DNA of 42,291 nucleotides from Flavobacterium sp. UBA5153 (GCA_002413745.1 DHXP01000050.1:1-42291), one strand, 5' to 3'; positions 26,447 through 35,143 are shown, numbered from the stretch's first letter. The notes: generated by a model from the sequence alone, not told the origin. Made by a program: numbers and translations.

Positions 26447-28348
26447 TTGAAAATGCAAACAGCATTACAAATTCTTCAAAAATACTGGAAACACGACTGT
26501 TTTAGGTCGCCTCAAAACGAAATTATTAATTCGGTTTTGGAGGGAAAGGACACTTTTGGGCTAATGCCCACGGGTGGAGGAAAATCAATTTGTTTTCAAG
26601 TTCCGGCATTAATGAAGGATGGAATTTGTTTGGTTATTTCACCCTTGGTAGCCTTGATGAAAGACCAAGTACAACGCTTGCAAAAACTCGATATAAAAGC
26701 CATCGCGCTAACTGGCGGAATTCGATCTGATGAAATAATTACCCTTTTGGACAATTGCGAATTTGGCAATTATAAATTCTTGTACCTGTCACCAGAGCGA
26801 TTACAATCAGACTGGATTTTGGAACGAATCAAAAATTTACCCATCAATTTAATTGCCATCGATGAAGCGCATTGCGTGTCGCAATGGGGACACGATTTTC
26901 GTCCGGCTTATTTGAAAATAGCCAACTTAAAAACTCATTTTCCCAAAGTTCCTTTCTTGGCACTTACCGCCTCGGCTACAAACGCCGTTTTGGAAGATGT
27001 AATTATCCAATTGGAACTGGAGAAACCAGCAATTTTTCAGAAATCATTTGCCAGAAAAAATATTGCTTATATGGTTTTTGAAGTCGAAGACAAATTGTAT
27101 CGAATGGAGCAAATCTTGAAGAAGAATCCACAGCCTTCCATTATATATGTCCGAAACAGGAAATCCTGTTCAGAAACCGCTTCGCAATTGCAATCCTTGG
27201 GATTCAAAGCTACCTTTTATCATGGAGGATTAACTTCGAAAGACAAAGAAAAAAATATGAACCTTTGGATGAATGAAGAGGTTCAAATTATGGTTGCCAC
27301 CAATGCCTTTGGAATGGGAATTGATAAATCGAATGTAAAAACGGTAATCCATATTCACCTTCCCGAGAGCATCGAAAGTTATTACCAGGAAGCGGGTCGC
27401 GCCGGTAGAAATGGCAAAAAAGCATTTGCAATTATACTTACAAGCCCCGCAGATAAAGCTCAAGCCCAAAGCCAATTTATTAATGTGCTGCCCGACAAAA
27501 AGATGCTGAACCAGATTTACATCAAATTGTGCACTTATTTCCAAATTGCTTATGGCGAGGGAATCAACGAACAATTTTCGTTCAATTTGAATCATTTTTG
27601 CCAAAAATATGGATTTCCAACCTTGAAGACTTTCAATGCTATCCAATTTTTAGACCGCCAGGGAGTTTTGAGTTTGTCACAAGAATATTCAGAGCGAATC
27701 ACCATGCAATTCATAATACCATCCAAGGAAGTAATTCGGTATGTGAGTTTGAACACGCAGGAAGAACCAATTATTCTGGCCATACTCCGAACGTATCCTG
27801 GAATTTATGATACCCAAACGGCCATCAATTTATCTCTGATTGCAAAAAAATCAAGTTGCGAAGAAATGGCAATACATTCAGTTTTAGAAAAATTGAAAGG
27901 ACTTGACATTATAGATTATCACAAAAAAAACAATGATGCCACCATTATTTTTAATGAAGTTCGTGAAGACGAAAGAACCGTTAATCGGATTTCGAAATAT
28001 CTTGAAAACCAAAACCGACAAAAAATTGCCCAATTCGAATCGGTTTTGAATTATGTCAATGAAAAAAAAGTGTGCAAAAGCAGATTGATCCTGAATTATT
28101 TTGGAGAAACCCCAGATTCAGATTGCGGAATTTGTTCCTATTGCATTTCAAAAGAAACTAAAACCATAAACACATCTTCCATTTTGGAAAAAATTATTGG
28201 ATTATTGAAAATGCAAGATATGAATTCAAGAGAAATTCAAAAATTGACAAAAAATACCGAGGACGATATTATCTTTGCATTGCAACAATTATTGGAAAAC
28301 GATAGTATTGCAATACGTTCGAATAACAAATACACTTTAAAACTATAA
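26447..28348 (+). CDS. recQ: RecQ family ATP-dependent DNA helicase
   Basis: This 633-residue 3'-5' helicase has Walker A TGGGKS at about 42-47, DEAH at 139-142 within IAIDEAHCVSQWGHDFRPAY, and motif VI ESYYQEAGRAGRNGK near residue 310. The RecQ zinc-binding cysteines are present near 545-565 (one Cys, then CGICSYC). RecQ-C and a short C-terminal wing follow; a full HRDC domain is not apparent. It unwinds recombination and repair intermediates. Its TAA overlaps the fmt ATG by 1 nt. Confidence 0.93.
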   Translation: MKMQTALQILQKYWKHDCFRSPQNEIINSVLEGKDTFGLMPTGGGKSICFQVPALMKDGICLVISPLVALMKDQVQRLQKLDIKAIALTGGIRSDEIITLLDNCEFGNYKFLYLSPERLQSDWILERIKNLPINLIAIDEAHCVSQWGHDFRPAYLKIANLKTHFPKVPFLALTASATNAVLEDVIIQLELEKPAIFQKSFARKNIAYMVFEVEDKLYRMEQILKKNPQPSIIYVRNRKSCSETASQLQSLGFKATFYHGGLTSKDKEKNMNLWMNEEVQIMVATNAFGMGIDKSNVKTVIHIHLPESIESYYQEAGRAGRNGKKAFAIILTSPADKAQAQSQFINVLPDKKMLNQIYIKLCTYFQIAYGEGINEQFSFNLNHFCQKYGFPTLKTFNAIQFLDRQGVLSLSQEYSERITMQFIIPSKEVIRYVSLNTQEEPIILAILRTYPGIYDTQTAINLSLIAKKSSCEEMAIHSVLEKLKGLDIIDYHKKNNDATIIFNEVREDERTVNRISKYLENQNRQKIAQFESVLNYVNEKKVCKSRLILNYFGETPDSDCGICSYCISKETKTINTSSILEKIIGLLKMQDMNSREIQKLTKNTEDDIIFALQQLLENDSIAIRSNNKYTLKL

Positions 28349-29295
28349 TGGAGAAATTACGAATTGTATTTATGGGGACCCCCGAATTCGCTGTTGGAAT
28401 TCTGGACACCATAATCAAAAACGACTACGATGTTGTGGGAGTTATCACCGCTGCCGATAAACCGGCTGGTCGCGGGCAAAAAATAAAATATTCGGCAGTA
28501 AAAGAATATGCCTTGGCCAATAACCTAACTTTATTACAGCCGACGAATTTGAAAGACGAGGGTTTTTTAGAAGAATTAAAATCCCTGAATGCCAATTTGC
28601 AAATCGTCGTTGCCTTCCGGATGCTGCCAGAAGTTGTTTGGAAAATGCCAAAATTGGGAACGTTCAATCTTCATGCGTCTTTATTACCCAATTATCGTGG
28701 TGCGGCTCCAATAAATTGGGCAATCATAAATGGCGATACAAAAACTGGAGTTACCACTTTTTTTATCGATGACAAAATAGATACGGGTGCCGTAATTTTG
28801 AGTTCCGAAACAGAAATTACACCAAATGAAAACGCGGGACAATTGCACGACCGATTAATGCATTTGGGCAGTGAAGCTGTTTTAGAAACTTTGGAATTGA
28901 TTGAAAAAGGAAATATCATCACAACTATACAAAAAGACAATCCCGAAATAAAAACGGCTTACAAGTTAAATAAGGAAAATTGCAAGATAGATTGGACAAA
29001 ATCGGCGGATGAAATTTATAATTTAATAAGAGGTTTGAGTCCATATCCGTCAGCTTGGTGTTATTTCAGCGACAAAAATGAAGAATGGAATGTAAAAATT
29101 CATGAAGCAAAAATTATGTCGGAAAATCATGGTTATAACGTCGGAAGCTTGATTTGTACCAAAAAAGAAATGAAAATTGCGGTGAAAAATGGGCTTATTC
29201 AGGTGCTGAGTTTGCAATTTCCGGGAAAAAAGAAGATGACTGCAGCAGAATTATTGAATGGAATGACTTTTTCCGAGGATGCAAAAGTGTATTAA
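28348..29295 (+). CDS. fmt: Methionyl-tRNA formyltransferase
   Basis: This 315-residue enzyme formylates initiator Met-tRNA using 10-formyltetrahydrofolate. Seen: LRIVFMGTPEFAVGILDTII at the N terminus, TFNLHASLLPNYRGAAPINW with catalytic His and Asn region, and FIDDKIDTGAVI with the catalytic Asp. The C-terminal OB-like domain runs from about 210. It overlaps recQ by one base, so translation is coupled. Confidence 0.96.
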   Translation: MEKLRIVFMGTPEFAVGILDTIIKNDYDVVGVITAADKPAGRGQKIKYSAVKEYALANNLTLLQPTNLKDEGFLEELKSLNANLQIVVAFRMLPEVVWKMPKLGTFNLHASLLPNYRGAAPINWAIINGDTKTGVTTFFIDDKIDTGAVILSSETEITPNENAGQLHDRLMHLGSEAVLETLELIEKGNIITTIQKDNPEIKTAYKLNKENCKIDWTKSADEIYNLIRGLSPYPSAWCYFSDKNEEWNVKIHEAKIMSENHGYNVGSLICTKKEMKIAVKNGLIQVLSLQFPGKKKMTAAELLNGMTFSEDAKVY

Positions 29296-29319
29296 CACCA
29301 ATAAAAACGGGTGTTTTCT
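29294..29319 (+). terminator. Weak terminator of fmt
   Basis: AACACC (29294-29299) and GGTGTT (29310-29315) form a 6-bp stem, starting in the fmt stop codon and followed by TTCTTAT. Confidence 0.45.
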
Positions 29320-29423
29320 TATGATTTGGCAAGAATAGTCATTGCTTTATGAACAAAAAAAATAAGTTATCAACAAAATAAGCTAAAATTAAGCAAAATG
29401 CTTGTAAGGGAAGTAATTCCTAC

Positions 29424-29431
29424 TAAATTTG
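29424..29431 (+). promoter_or_regulatory. Promoter -7 box TAAATTTG (HU gene)
   Basis: TAAATTTG has TTG at 29402-29404, 19 nt upstream, a full consensus match. It lies 47 nt before the HU ATG and fits a strongly expressed gene. Confidence 0.8.
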
Positions 29432-29478
29432 TTGTAGTAACAAAGTTTTTTTTAACCAACATTTAATAACTAAACATT

Positions 29479-29751
29479 ATGAACAAATCAGAATTAATCG
29501 ACGCTATCGCTGCTGATGCAGGAATTACAAAAGCTGCTGCAAAACTAGCTTTAGAATCATTTTTAGGTAACGTAGGTGGTACTTTGAAAAAAGGCGGAAG
29601 AGTCTCTTTAGTAGGTTTCGGATCATGGTCAGTTTCAGCTAGAGCTGCAAGAGATGGTAGAAATCCTCAAACAGGAAAAACTATTAAAATTGCTGCTAAA
29701 AACGTAGTGAAATTTAAAGCTGGTGCAGATTTAGAGAGTGCTGTAAACTAA
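29479..29751 (+). CDS. HU family DNA-binding protein
   Basis: This 90-residue histone-like protein begins MNKSELIDAIAADAGITKAA and carries VSLVGFGSWSVSARAARDGR followed by NPQTGKTIKI, the HU/IHF beta-arm with the intercalating Pro. It binds and bends DNA as a dimer and helps compact the nucleoid. It has its own strong promoter and a strong terminator. Confidence 0.96.
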   Translation: MNKSELIDAIAADAGITKAAAKLALESFLGNVGGTLKKGGRVSLVGFGSWSVSARAARDGRNPQTGKTIKIAAKNVVKFKAGADLESAVN

Positions 29752-29774
29752 TTTAAGTTTTCTTAAATATAATC

Positions 29775-29802
29775 AAAACCTTCCTGTTGGAAGGTTTTTT
29801 TA
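29775..29802 (+). terminator. Terminator of the HU gene
   Basis: AAAACCTTCC (29775-29784) and GGAAGGTTTT (29789-29798) form a perfect 10-bp stem with a 4-nt loop and T-run. Confidence 0.9.
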
Positions 29803-29870
29803 TGCATTTTAACGATTTTATTTGGTATTCTTATATATTTTTTCTTAATTTTAGTAAAAATTATAATCAA

Positions 29871-30431
29871 ATGATTTTAGCAGAATTAAAAAAAGGAAGT
29901 TTGCTTATTGCAGAGCCTTCGATTATTGGGGATTTATCATTCAATAGATCGGTTATTCTATTAGCGGATCATAACAATGAAGGTTCCGTGGGTTTTATTA
30001 TAAATAAACCCTTAAAACATACCATACACGACCTGATTCCTGAAATTAAGGCAACATTCAAGATATATAATGGTGGCCCAGTTGAACAGGACAATCTCTA
30101 TTTCATACACAACATTCCGGATTTGATTCCAGACAGTATAGAAATTTCCAATGGTATATATTGGGGAGGTGACTATGAAATAACAAAGGATTTAATCAAT
30201 GGTGGCAAAATAAGTAAAGATAACATTAGGTTCTTTTTGGGCTATACAGGATGGGAAGAAAATCAATTAGAAACCGAGATGGAAAAAAATTCATGGATTA
30301 TAACTAAAAATAACTATGAAAATAAAATAATTGGAAAATCGGCCTCAAGTTTTTGGAAAGAACAAATTATAGAATTAGGTGGTGAGTATCTAATATGGTC
30401 CAACGCTCCTGAAAACCCCTATTTAAATTAA
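29871..30431 (+). CDS. YqgE/AlgH family protein
   Basis: This 186-residue protein (DUF179) has the family motifs LKKGSLLIAEPSIIGDLSFN, then VGFIINKPL, YNGGPVEQDNLYFIHN, and FLGYTGWEENQLETEM. The biochemical role is unknown. I start at ATG 29871, whose product begins MILAELKKGSLL. An in-frame upstream start at 29787 would lie inside the HU terminator and add 28 non-homologous residues. It is convergent with the aminotransferase gene, which ends 12 nt away. Confidence 0.9.
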   Translation: MILAELKKGSLLIAEPSIIGDLSFNRSVILLADHNNEGSVGFIINKPLKHTIHDLIPEIKATFKIYNGGPVEQDNLYFIHNIPDLIPDSIEISNGIYWGGDYEITKDLINGGKISKDNIRFFLGYTGWEENQLETEMEKNSWIITKNNYENKIIGKSASSFWKEQIIELGGEYLIWSNAPENPYLN

Positions 30432-30442
30432 TTTATATTACC

Positions 30443-31276
30443 CTAAAATATAGATTCGTTCAGTTTTTGAACCAATTTTTTTGATAAATTGACCGTAAAC
30501 TCTTTTTTACGATACTTAGTAATGGGTTGTATCCCTTTAATCACATTTGTAATAAACAATTCATCGGCTTTTTGAAGGTCAAACGGAGAGATTACCTCTT
30601 CAACAACTTCTAAATTTTCTATTTTTTTGGCCAAAGCCAAAATTTGTTTTCGCATAACACCGTTTAAACATCCTTCTGAAACAGGAGGCGTAATGAGTGT
30701 ATTTCCTTTTAGCATAAAAATATTTCCTTGTAATGCTTCGATAACATTCTTGCTGTCATTCAATAATAAACAATTGTCCAAACCATTTTCATTGGCAAAA
30801 ATACTTCCCGTAATATTTATGATTTTATTTGTGGTTTTTATGGAAGAAAGCAATTGCCTTGCAATATAAAAATCCTTGAACAAATCCACTTCATACTCCT
30901 TTTGATTGATTGAATACAAAGTATTATCGAGTGATTCGGCACTAATCAAAAAAGAGACCGTATTGTTTTGTGGCAAATAATACCCCCCATCATTTCTATA
31001 AACCGTAATTCGGGCACGAGCGGAAATTTCTAAATTTTTGATTTTTGCCAAAAAAAGAATTTGTTCCTCAAAATATTCCATTGTAAAATTCATGGGAATT
31101 TCCATTCGAACCACACGCATGGAAGACATCAATCTAAAATAATGATCTTCTAAAAAAAGAATTTTAGAGCCTGCTATTTTAACCGTTTCAAAAACAGCAT
31201 CGCCATATAAAAAAGCGCGGTTTTGCGCCAATAAACTAGCATCGTGAGATACAATGTCACCATTAAAATTAATCAT
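30443..31276 (-). CDS. Class IV aminotransferase (aminodeoxychorismate lyase-like)
   Basis: This 277-residue PLP enzyme has the fold-type IV features: RAFLYGDAVFETVKI at the N terminus, the probable PLP lysine in SIKTTNKI, and the PLP-binding glutamate segment VIEALQGNIF followed by LITPPVSEGCLNGVMR. These enzymes are branched-chain aminotransferases, D-amino acid aminotransferases or 4-amino-4-deoxychorismate lyases. The short length and YGDAVFET favour the PabC-like branch, which forms p-aminobenzoate for folate, but this is not proven. It follows the START-like gene on the same strand. Confidence 0.85.
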   Translation of the reverse strand: MINFNGDIVSHDASLLAQNRAFLYGDAVFETVKIAGSKILFLEDHYFRLMSSMRVVRMEIPMNFTMEYFEEQILFLAKIKNLEISARARITVYRNDGGYYLPQNNTVSFLISAESLDNTLYSINQKEYEVDLFKDFYIARQLLSSIKTTNKIINITGSIFANENGLDNCLLLNDSKNVIEALQGNIFMLKGNTLITPPVSEGCLNGVMRKQILALAKKIENLEVVEEVISPFDLQKADELFITNVIKGIQPITKYRKKEFTVNLSKKLVQKLNESIF

Positions 31277-31337
31277 ACTATTTAAAAAAAGTCACGCTAA
31301 AGAACATGACAAATATAAGTTTCAAAAAAGAACATCA

Positions 31338-31730
31338 CTAAACTGAACCGATAACATGCTTAAGATCGGAAACTTGATTTTCCCACAAAAGTATTGCTTC
31401 ATTAATTTCGTCTTCTTCGGCAAAATCAATCACCATCAAGGAAACATCTTTAGTGATTTCATCTACCAAAATATTTAATTCAAAAAAATAGTCAGTGTCC
31501 TTGTTATTACCATCTACCCATTTGAACCTTACCTTTTCTCCCGATTTCTTGGAGCATAGTCTTGCTTTTTCTTCGGAATCATTCCAAATAAAAGTAAAAA
31601 ATTCGCCACGAGAATTAACATTATCCGCAAACCATTCCGATAAACCTGACGGAGTCGAAATGTATTGATACAACAATTGAGGTGAAGAATTTATGGGAAA
31701 CTCTATTTCATAACGTACTTTTTGATCCAT
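31338..31730 (-). CDS. START-like domain (SRPBCC) protein
   Basis: This 130-residue protein is a compact SRPBCC fold, with YEIEFPINSSPQLLYQYIST, then PSGLSEWFADNVNSRGEFFT and RFKWVDGNN. It resembles the Bacteroidota START-like family related to AHSA1. A hydrophobic ligand or a chaperone-like role is possible, but no function is assigned. It lies 61 nt upstream of the aminotransferase gene, probably in one transcript. Confidence 0.85.
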   Translation of the reverse strand: MDQKVRYEIEFPINSSPQLLYQYISTPSGLSEWFADNVNSRGEFFTFIWNDSEEKARLCSKKSGEKVRFKWVDGNNKDTDYFFELNILVDEITKDVSLMVIDFAEEDEINEAILLWENQVSDLKHVIGSV

Positions 31731-31840
31731 GAGCTACATTTAATTTTTTGGAAATGTATAGAATATAAAGCCAAAAAAAAAGCCTTTTGAAAAATATTTT
31801 TTTTTCTTTAATATATACTTGTAACCTCTAATATAATTTT

Positions 31841-31848
31841 TATATTTG
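31841..31848 (+). promoter_or_regulatory. Promoter -7 box TATATTTG (tRNA-Met)
   Basis: TATATTTG followed by CA has TTG at 31819-31821, 19 nt upstream, a full match to the consensus spacing. It lies 37 nt before the tRNA. Confidence 0.8.
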
Positions 31849-31885
31849 CACCCGCATTCAAAGCTGGTTATCCTTCCGGCAATTT

Positions 31886-31959
31886 GGCGAGATAGCTCAG
31901 TCGGTTAGAGCGCAGGATTCATAACCCTGAGGTCCCGAGTTCAAATCTCGGTCTCGCTA
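31886..31959 (+). tRNA. tRNA-Met (CAT), elongator type
   Basis: The 74-nt cloverleaf has a 7-bp acceptor stem (31886-31892 with 31952-31958, one G-T pair), D-arm GCTC...GAGC, anticodon loop TTCATAA, and a T-arm CCGAG-TTCAAAT-CTCGG. The first pair is G-T and not the C-A mismatch of bacterial initiators, and the anticodon stem lacks three consecutive G-C pairs. CCA is not encoded. Confidence 0.93.
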
Positions 31960-31966
31960 CTAAAAC

Positions 31967-32001
31967 AAACCCTTAAACATCAATTGTTTAGGGGTTTTTT
32001 A
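31967..32001 (+). terminator. Terminator of the tRNA-Met gene
   Basis: A 13-bp stem joins 31967-31979 and 31985-31997, followed by a T-run. Confidence 0.85.
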
Positions 32002-32036
32002 TTGGAAATATGTTTCGAAAATATCGACTTCAAATC

Positions 32037-32146
32037 TCTCAAGTGAGGAACTCAAGTGAGGACTCGAGTGAGGAATTGATATAAAAAAAGACTAATCACT
32101 AAGCAGAAAAGGTATAAATGAAATATGATTTTTCATTTATACCTTT
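32037..32146. repeat. Triple CTCAAGTGAGGA repeat and a 16-bp perfect hairpin
   Basis: Three near-identical 12-13-nt units (CTCAAGTGAGGA, third with CTCGAGTGAGGA) lie at about 32037-32075. A perfect 16-bp inverted repeat follows: 32108-32123 with 32131-32146, loop of 7 nt, AAAGGTATAAATGAAA and its complement. The hairpin has no long T-run and may be a mobile-element end or an RNA structure. No gene is attached. Confidence 0.7.
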
Positions 32147-32252
32147 CGAATTTTATTCTCTGAAGCTCCTTTCACTATCACAGGTGAAACTTTAGGGTCT
32201 AAGTAAAATTTATTTAAAACTTCATTAGATTAATGAGATGACAAAATACTAG

Positions 32253-32496
32253 TTTCATCACCCATTACTTTATTCCAGGTTTATTGAAGACAAAAATGTT
32301 CCAGACGGAACAGATTTAGCTGATATTTATCTTGAAAGTAGAATATGCAACAATTCTATTAAAGTTCAAAAAAATCCGCTCTAAAACAGAAATTGAAGTC
32401 AATAGATTGACAAAAATTAATCCTGGGATAATTAACCTTATTAGAACTTTTGACTTGCTAGATAATGAGCATAATGAGATTGAGAATATTGGATAG
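32253..32496 (+). pseudogene. Degraded ORF of unknown family
   Basis: One frame is open from 32253 to TAA at 32382-32384 (RFIEDKNVPDGTDLADIYLE, then SRICNNSIKVQ). A different frame continues without a gap (KTEIEVNRLTKINPGIINLI, then RTFDLLDNEHNEIENIG) to TAG at 32494-32496. Codon-like composition on both sides of a frame change suggests a frameshifted gene fragment. I do not recognise the family. Bases 32497-32645 show nothing else. Confidence 0.4.
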
Positions 32497-32645
32497 AATC
32501 ACTTGTCTTTTAAACTTTAATATTCCAAGTTATGATTAATAATCTGAATTAAAAATTTCGTATTATGATTTGTTGAAAATATTTTGAGATTGATGCTATA
32601 AACTAGAATATGAGGTTATTATTTGGGGTTTGTCTTCGGTTATAA

Positions 32646-33251
32646 TTAAGAGGCGTTTTTTTTAATTTTATGAATAAGCTTTTTTCTAATAAGATGGTAT
32701 TTCTTATGGCTTGGATAACTTCTATTGGAAGTCATATTATTAAAAATTAAAGCAGTAAGTAGCAAAATCATTACGCCAATGAGTACTGGTGAAATCACAT
32801 ATAAATAACCCAAATCTTTTATTTTATCGGAACCAATAATAGCAATTAGTGCTGTTGCTCCACCGGGTGGATGTAAGGTTTTGGTAATTTGCATTAAAAT
32901 AATAGAAATCGAAACGGCTAGTGGAGCAGTTATCCATATAATATCAGGAACTAATTTATGTACAGTTACACCAATTAAAGCCGAAATTAAATGACCGCCA
33001 ACTAAGTTTCGAGGTTGCGAAAATGGACTTTGAATAATACCATAAACCAATACACTTGATGCACCAAAAGAAGCAATTAGATACACGGCATCATTTCCTG
33101 AAAAATGAATGGATTCTATGTAAGCTAATATTCCAATGCCCACAAACGAACCTAAAAAAGCCCAAAAATGCTCTTTCCAGTCTACCAAAGTTTCTCTATA
33201 AAGAATATATCGGGTTTTGCGATAACTTCGCTTTATTTTTTGAACAGGCAT
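32646..33251 (-). CDS. HPP family membrane protein
   Basis: This 201-residue protein has an N-terminal cytoplasmic region and four membrane helices at about residues 30-55, 60-85, 92-120 and 145-170. The eponymous motif LHPPGGATALIAIIG lies near residue 127. Plant chloroplast and cyanobacterial HPP members are reported nitrite transporters. Here it follows a ClC gene by 6 nt in one operon and lies next to nitric oxide genes, so a nitrite role is plausible but inferred. Confidence 0.85.
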   Translation of the reverse strand: MPVQKIKRSYRKTRYILYRETLVDWKEHFWAFLGSFVGIGILAYIESIHFSGNDAVYLIASFGASSVLVYGIIQSPFSQPRNLVGGHLISALIGVTVHKLVPDIIWITAPLAVSISIILMQITKTLHPPGGATALIAIIGSDKIKDLGYLYVISPVLIGVMILLLTALIFNNMTSNRSYPSHKKYHLIRKKLIHKIKKNAS

Positions 33252-33257
33252 AAAGAA

Positions 33258-34538
33258 TTATTTTGCTAAACTTGGTGTAAAAGAATAAACTGTAAAAGGA
33301 TAAATCATTTTTGCCGTAAATTTTGAAATCAGGCAAACCATTAAAATTGGAAAGAATAAAGTATAATTATTGGTTGAGTCACAAACCAAGAAGATAGCTG
33401 TGAAAGGAGCGTGAATACTAGCACTCAAAACAGCTGCCATTCCAATAATCATAAAATTTACTGGAATCACATCGGCATTAAAAAAACGATTTAAAATGGA
33501 AGCAACTAACAATCCTAAAAAAGCACCTATAAAAAGACTTGGTGCAAAAACACCTCCATCGCCTCCAGAAGCTAATGTTACTGAAGTTACAATTGGTTTT
33601 AAAAGTAATATTCCAATAAATGTGAAAATTAGTGTAAAAGTTAATGGGACTTCATTCGAATTCAGAAAAATCATTTTGATAGCCAGATATCCTTCTCCAT
33701 AAAGTTGAGGAAAAAGAAGCAGAGAACCGCTTAAAATTACTGAACCTAGGATGATTTTATGATAATAAATTTTTATTTTCGAAAATTGTGATTTAATAAT
33801 CAATACGCAGCGTGTTAAATACACAGAATTTAATCCTGCTAAAATTCCTAAAAGGATAAAATAAGGAATGGCAGCAAGGTGCCAAGTCGTTATGTTTACT
33901 GTGAACAAAGGTTTTTCGTCTAATAAAAATAGAAGTCCAAAAGCTATTGCAGTGGCAATCATATTAGTCAGTAAGAATACTCGAGTTACTTTTTTCGAAA
34001 TAACTTCCAGTGCAAAAAGAATTCCAGCAATGGGGCTACCAAATAAAGCCGTAACTCCTGCCGCAACTCCCGCACAAATTAATTCGGTTTTGTATTGTCT
34101 AAAAATATTTTCTTTTCTTTGGGCGACAGAACCTATGGTTGCCGAAGCAACAACTGTAGAAACTTCAATTCCTGTAGAGCCACCAAAAATAACGGTCAAT
34201 AATCCGTTGATGAAGTGGGAAGAGATTTTATAATTGGGTAAATTTTTGGATTTAGAATTAGTGCTTTCAAAGATTTCTTTGAATCCTTTGTTTTCCCCTT
34301 TCTTAAATATATATTCTCGAAGAAAATAAATGACGGATAAACCAAAAACGGGGAAAAAAATATAAAACAGGGAATTCAGATTGGCTTGACGAAAAAATAT
34401 TTCCTCGTAATATTCGGTTGTTTTCTTTAAAACAACTCCTAAAAAAGCTGATAAAAAACCAATTAATAGAGAAACAACAACTAATTTTTTGAATTTAATT
34501 AAAGCATGGTTTCTTCTAATTCTGGAAGTATCATTCAT
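33258..34538 (-). CDS. ClC family chloride/anion channel or antiporter
   Basis: This 426-residue membrane protein has the ClC signatures: GGSTGIEVSTVVASATIGS, ALFGSPIAGILFALEVIS, and GGDGGVFAPSLFIGAFLG. ClC proteins move chloride, and in some members nitrate or fluoride. The GSTGIEVS form differs from the GSGIP chloride loop of E. coli ClC, so selectivity is open. I start at ATG 34538 because a TAAATTTG promoter box (34563-34570) lies within the longer TTG-started form. It leads a two-gene operon with HPP. Confidence 0.9.
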   Translation of the reverse strand: MNDTSRIRRNHALIKFKKLVVVSLLIGFLSAFLGVVLKKTTEYYEEIFFRQANLNSLFYIFFPVFGLSVIYFLREYIFKKGENKGFKEIFESTNSKSKNLPNYKISSHFINGLLTVIFGGSTGIEVSTVVASATIGSVAQRKENIFRQYKTELICAGVAAGVTALFGSPIAGILFALEVISKKVTRVFLLTNMIATAIAFGLLFLLDEKPLFTVNITTWHLAAIPYFILLGILAGLNSVYLTRCVLIIKSQFSKIKIYYHKIILGSVILSGSLLLFPQLYGEGYLAIKMIFLNSNEVPLTFTLIFTFIGILLLKPIVTSVTLASGGDGGVFAPSLFIGAFLGLLVASILNRFFNADVIPVNFMIIGMAAVLSASIHAPFTAIFLVCDSTNNYTLFFPILMVCLISKFTAKMIYPFTVYSFTPSLAK

Positions 34539-34562
34539 AAAAAAAGGGTTGTCATTGACCTG

Positions 34563-34570
34563 CAAATTTA
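34563..34570 (-). promoter_or_regulatory. Promoter -7 box TAAATTTG (ClC-HPP operon)
   Basis: TAAATTTG on the minus strand lies 24 nt before the ATG at 34538. It also decides the start choice of the ClC gene. Confidence 0.6.
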
Positions 34571-34586
34571 AACTTTGAAAAAGCAA

Positions 34587-35101
34587 TAATTCATTTTTAA
34601 AAGTTAAAAATTTTCTAAATCTCCAACAGTCCTATTTTATTTTAAATAAGTCATCGTTGGTAAATTAGCGTCTTCTAAACTTAAAAACTCATTTGACGGC
34701 GTTAATTTCTGCGATATATCGCATGTTTAAAAACACGAAAAACCCTCTTTTTCGCTAATATTTAGTTATGTTTGTTAGTAATAAAACGGAGTTTGTTTCA
34801 CATAGTGACGTTATAAGCAAGCCTAAAAGACGACCATTCAAACATCAAGCGGCCAACCCTAATTAGAGGTTTATTTTTATGCTAACTTTAAAAACGGTTA
34901 ACCCTTTCCTAGTATCTCAACGCTGCAACCCGGGCAGTTTGCAGTTATCGAACCAACGCAAGATTTAAAAAATTCCCAATCACACATTTTAAATAATAAT
35001 TTACTCCTTCCTAGTTTGGCACATTTGGTTTTGCCCCAATACACAAGACCAACCCTTCGACATAACCAAATTTGTAGATCCTTTACAGTGTAAAAATATA
35101 A
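34587..35101. other. Long intergenic stretch without a gene
   Basis: No credible gene is present. It contains a perfect palindrome GCGATATATCGC (34711-34722) and a 7-bp hairpin CGAAAAA-CCCTC-TTTTTCG (34736-34754), and on the minus strand an 11-codon ORF (MRYIAEINAVK) overlaps the palindrome. The region 34790-35060 is more C-rich than its surroundings and may be a remnant of inserted DNA. Confidence 0.5.
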
Positions 35102-35117
35102 TGGATAAATTTGTCCA
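35102..35117. promoter_or_regulatory. Palindromic operator 1 (Rrf2/NsrR-like regulator)
   Basis: TGGATAAATTTGTCCA is a 16-bp palindrome with one mismatched pair. It overlaps the -33 region of the regulator gene. A nearly identical site lies at 35617-35632 before the RIC gene. Confidence 0.75.
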
Positions 35118-35135
35118 CTATTAAAAATAAATGCT

Positions 35136-35143
35136 TACCTTTG
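35136..35143 (+). promoter_or_regulatory. Promoter -7 box TACCTTTG (Rrf2-like gene)
   Basis: TACCTTTG lies 19 nt before the regulator ATG. The candidate -33 TTG at 35111-35113 falls inside operator 1, so a bound regulator would block the promoter. Confidence 0.65.

Noticed and set aside
27230-27646. 138-codon minus-strand ORF inside recQ
   Set aside because: It is a shadow of the helicase gene; the coding signal is clearly on the plus strand.
29787-29870. N-terminal extension of the YqgE/AlgH gene
   Set aside because: The upstream start lies in the HU terminator hairpin and the added residues do not belong to the family; ATG 29871 is used.
31886-31959. Reading the CAT tRNA as initiator tRNA-fMet or tRNA-Ile2
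   Set aside because: There is no C-A mismatch at the first pair and no three G-C pairs in the anticodon stem, so not an initiator. The Ile2 identity depends on TilS recognition, but the overall sequence resembles elongator Met tRNAs of the phylum.
32037-32075. CRISPR-like array from the three CTCAAGTGAGGA units
   Set aside because: The units are only 12-13 nt, abut without spacers, and no cas genes are present.
33868-34233. 121-codon plus-strand ORF inside the ClC gene
   Set aside because: It lies opposite conserved ClC motifs and has no family features.
34539-34586. TTG-started extension of the ClC gene
   Set aside because: It would place the TAAATTTG promoter box inside the coding region.
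34640-34860. Integron attC-like site (GTTA... and AAC words)
   Set aside because: No paired R and L boxes with correct spacing were found, and no integron integrase is in the window.
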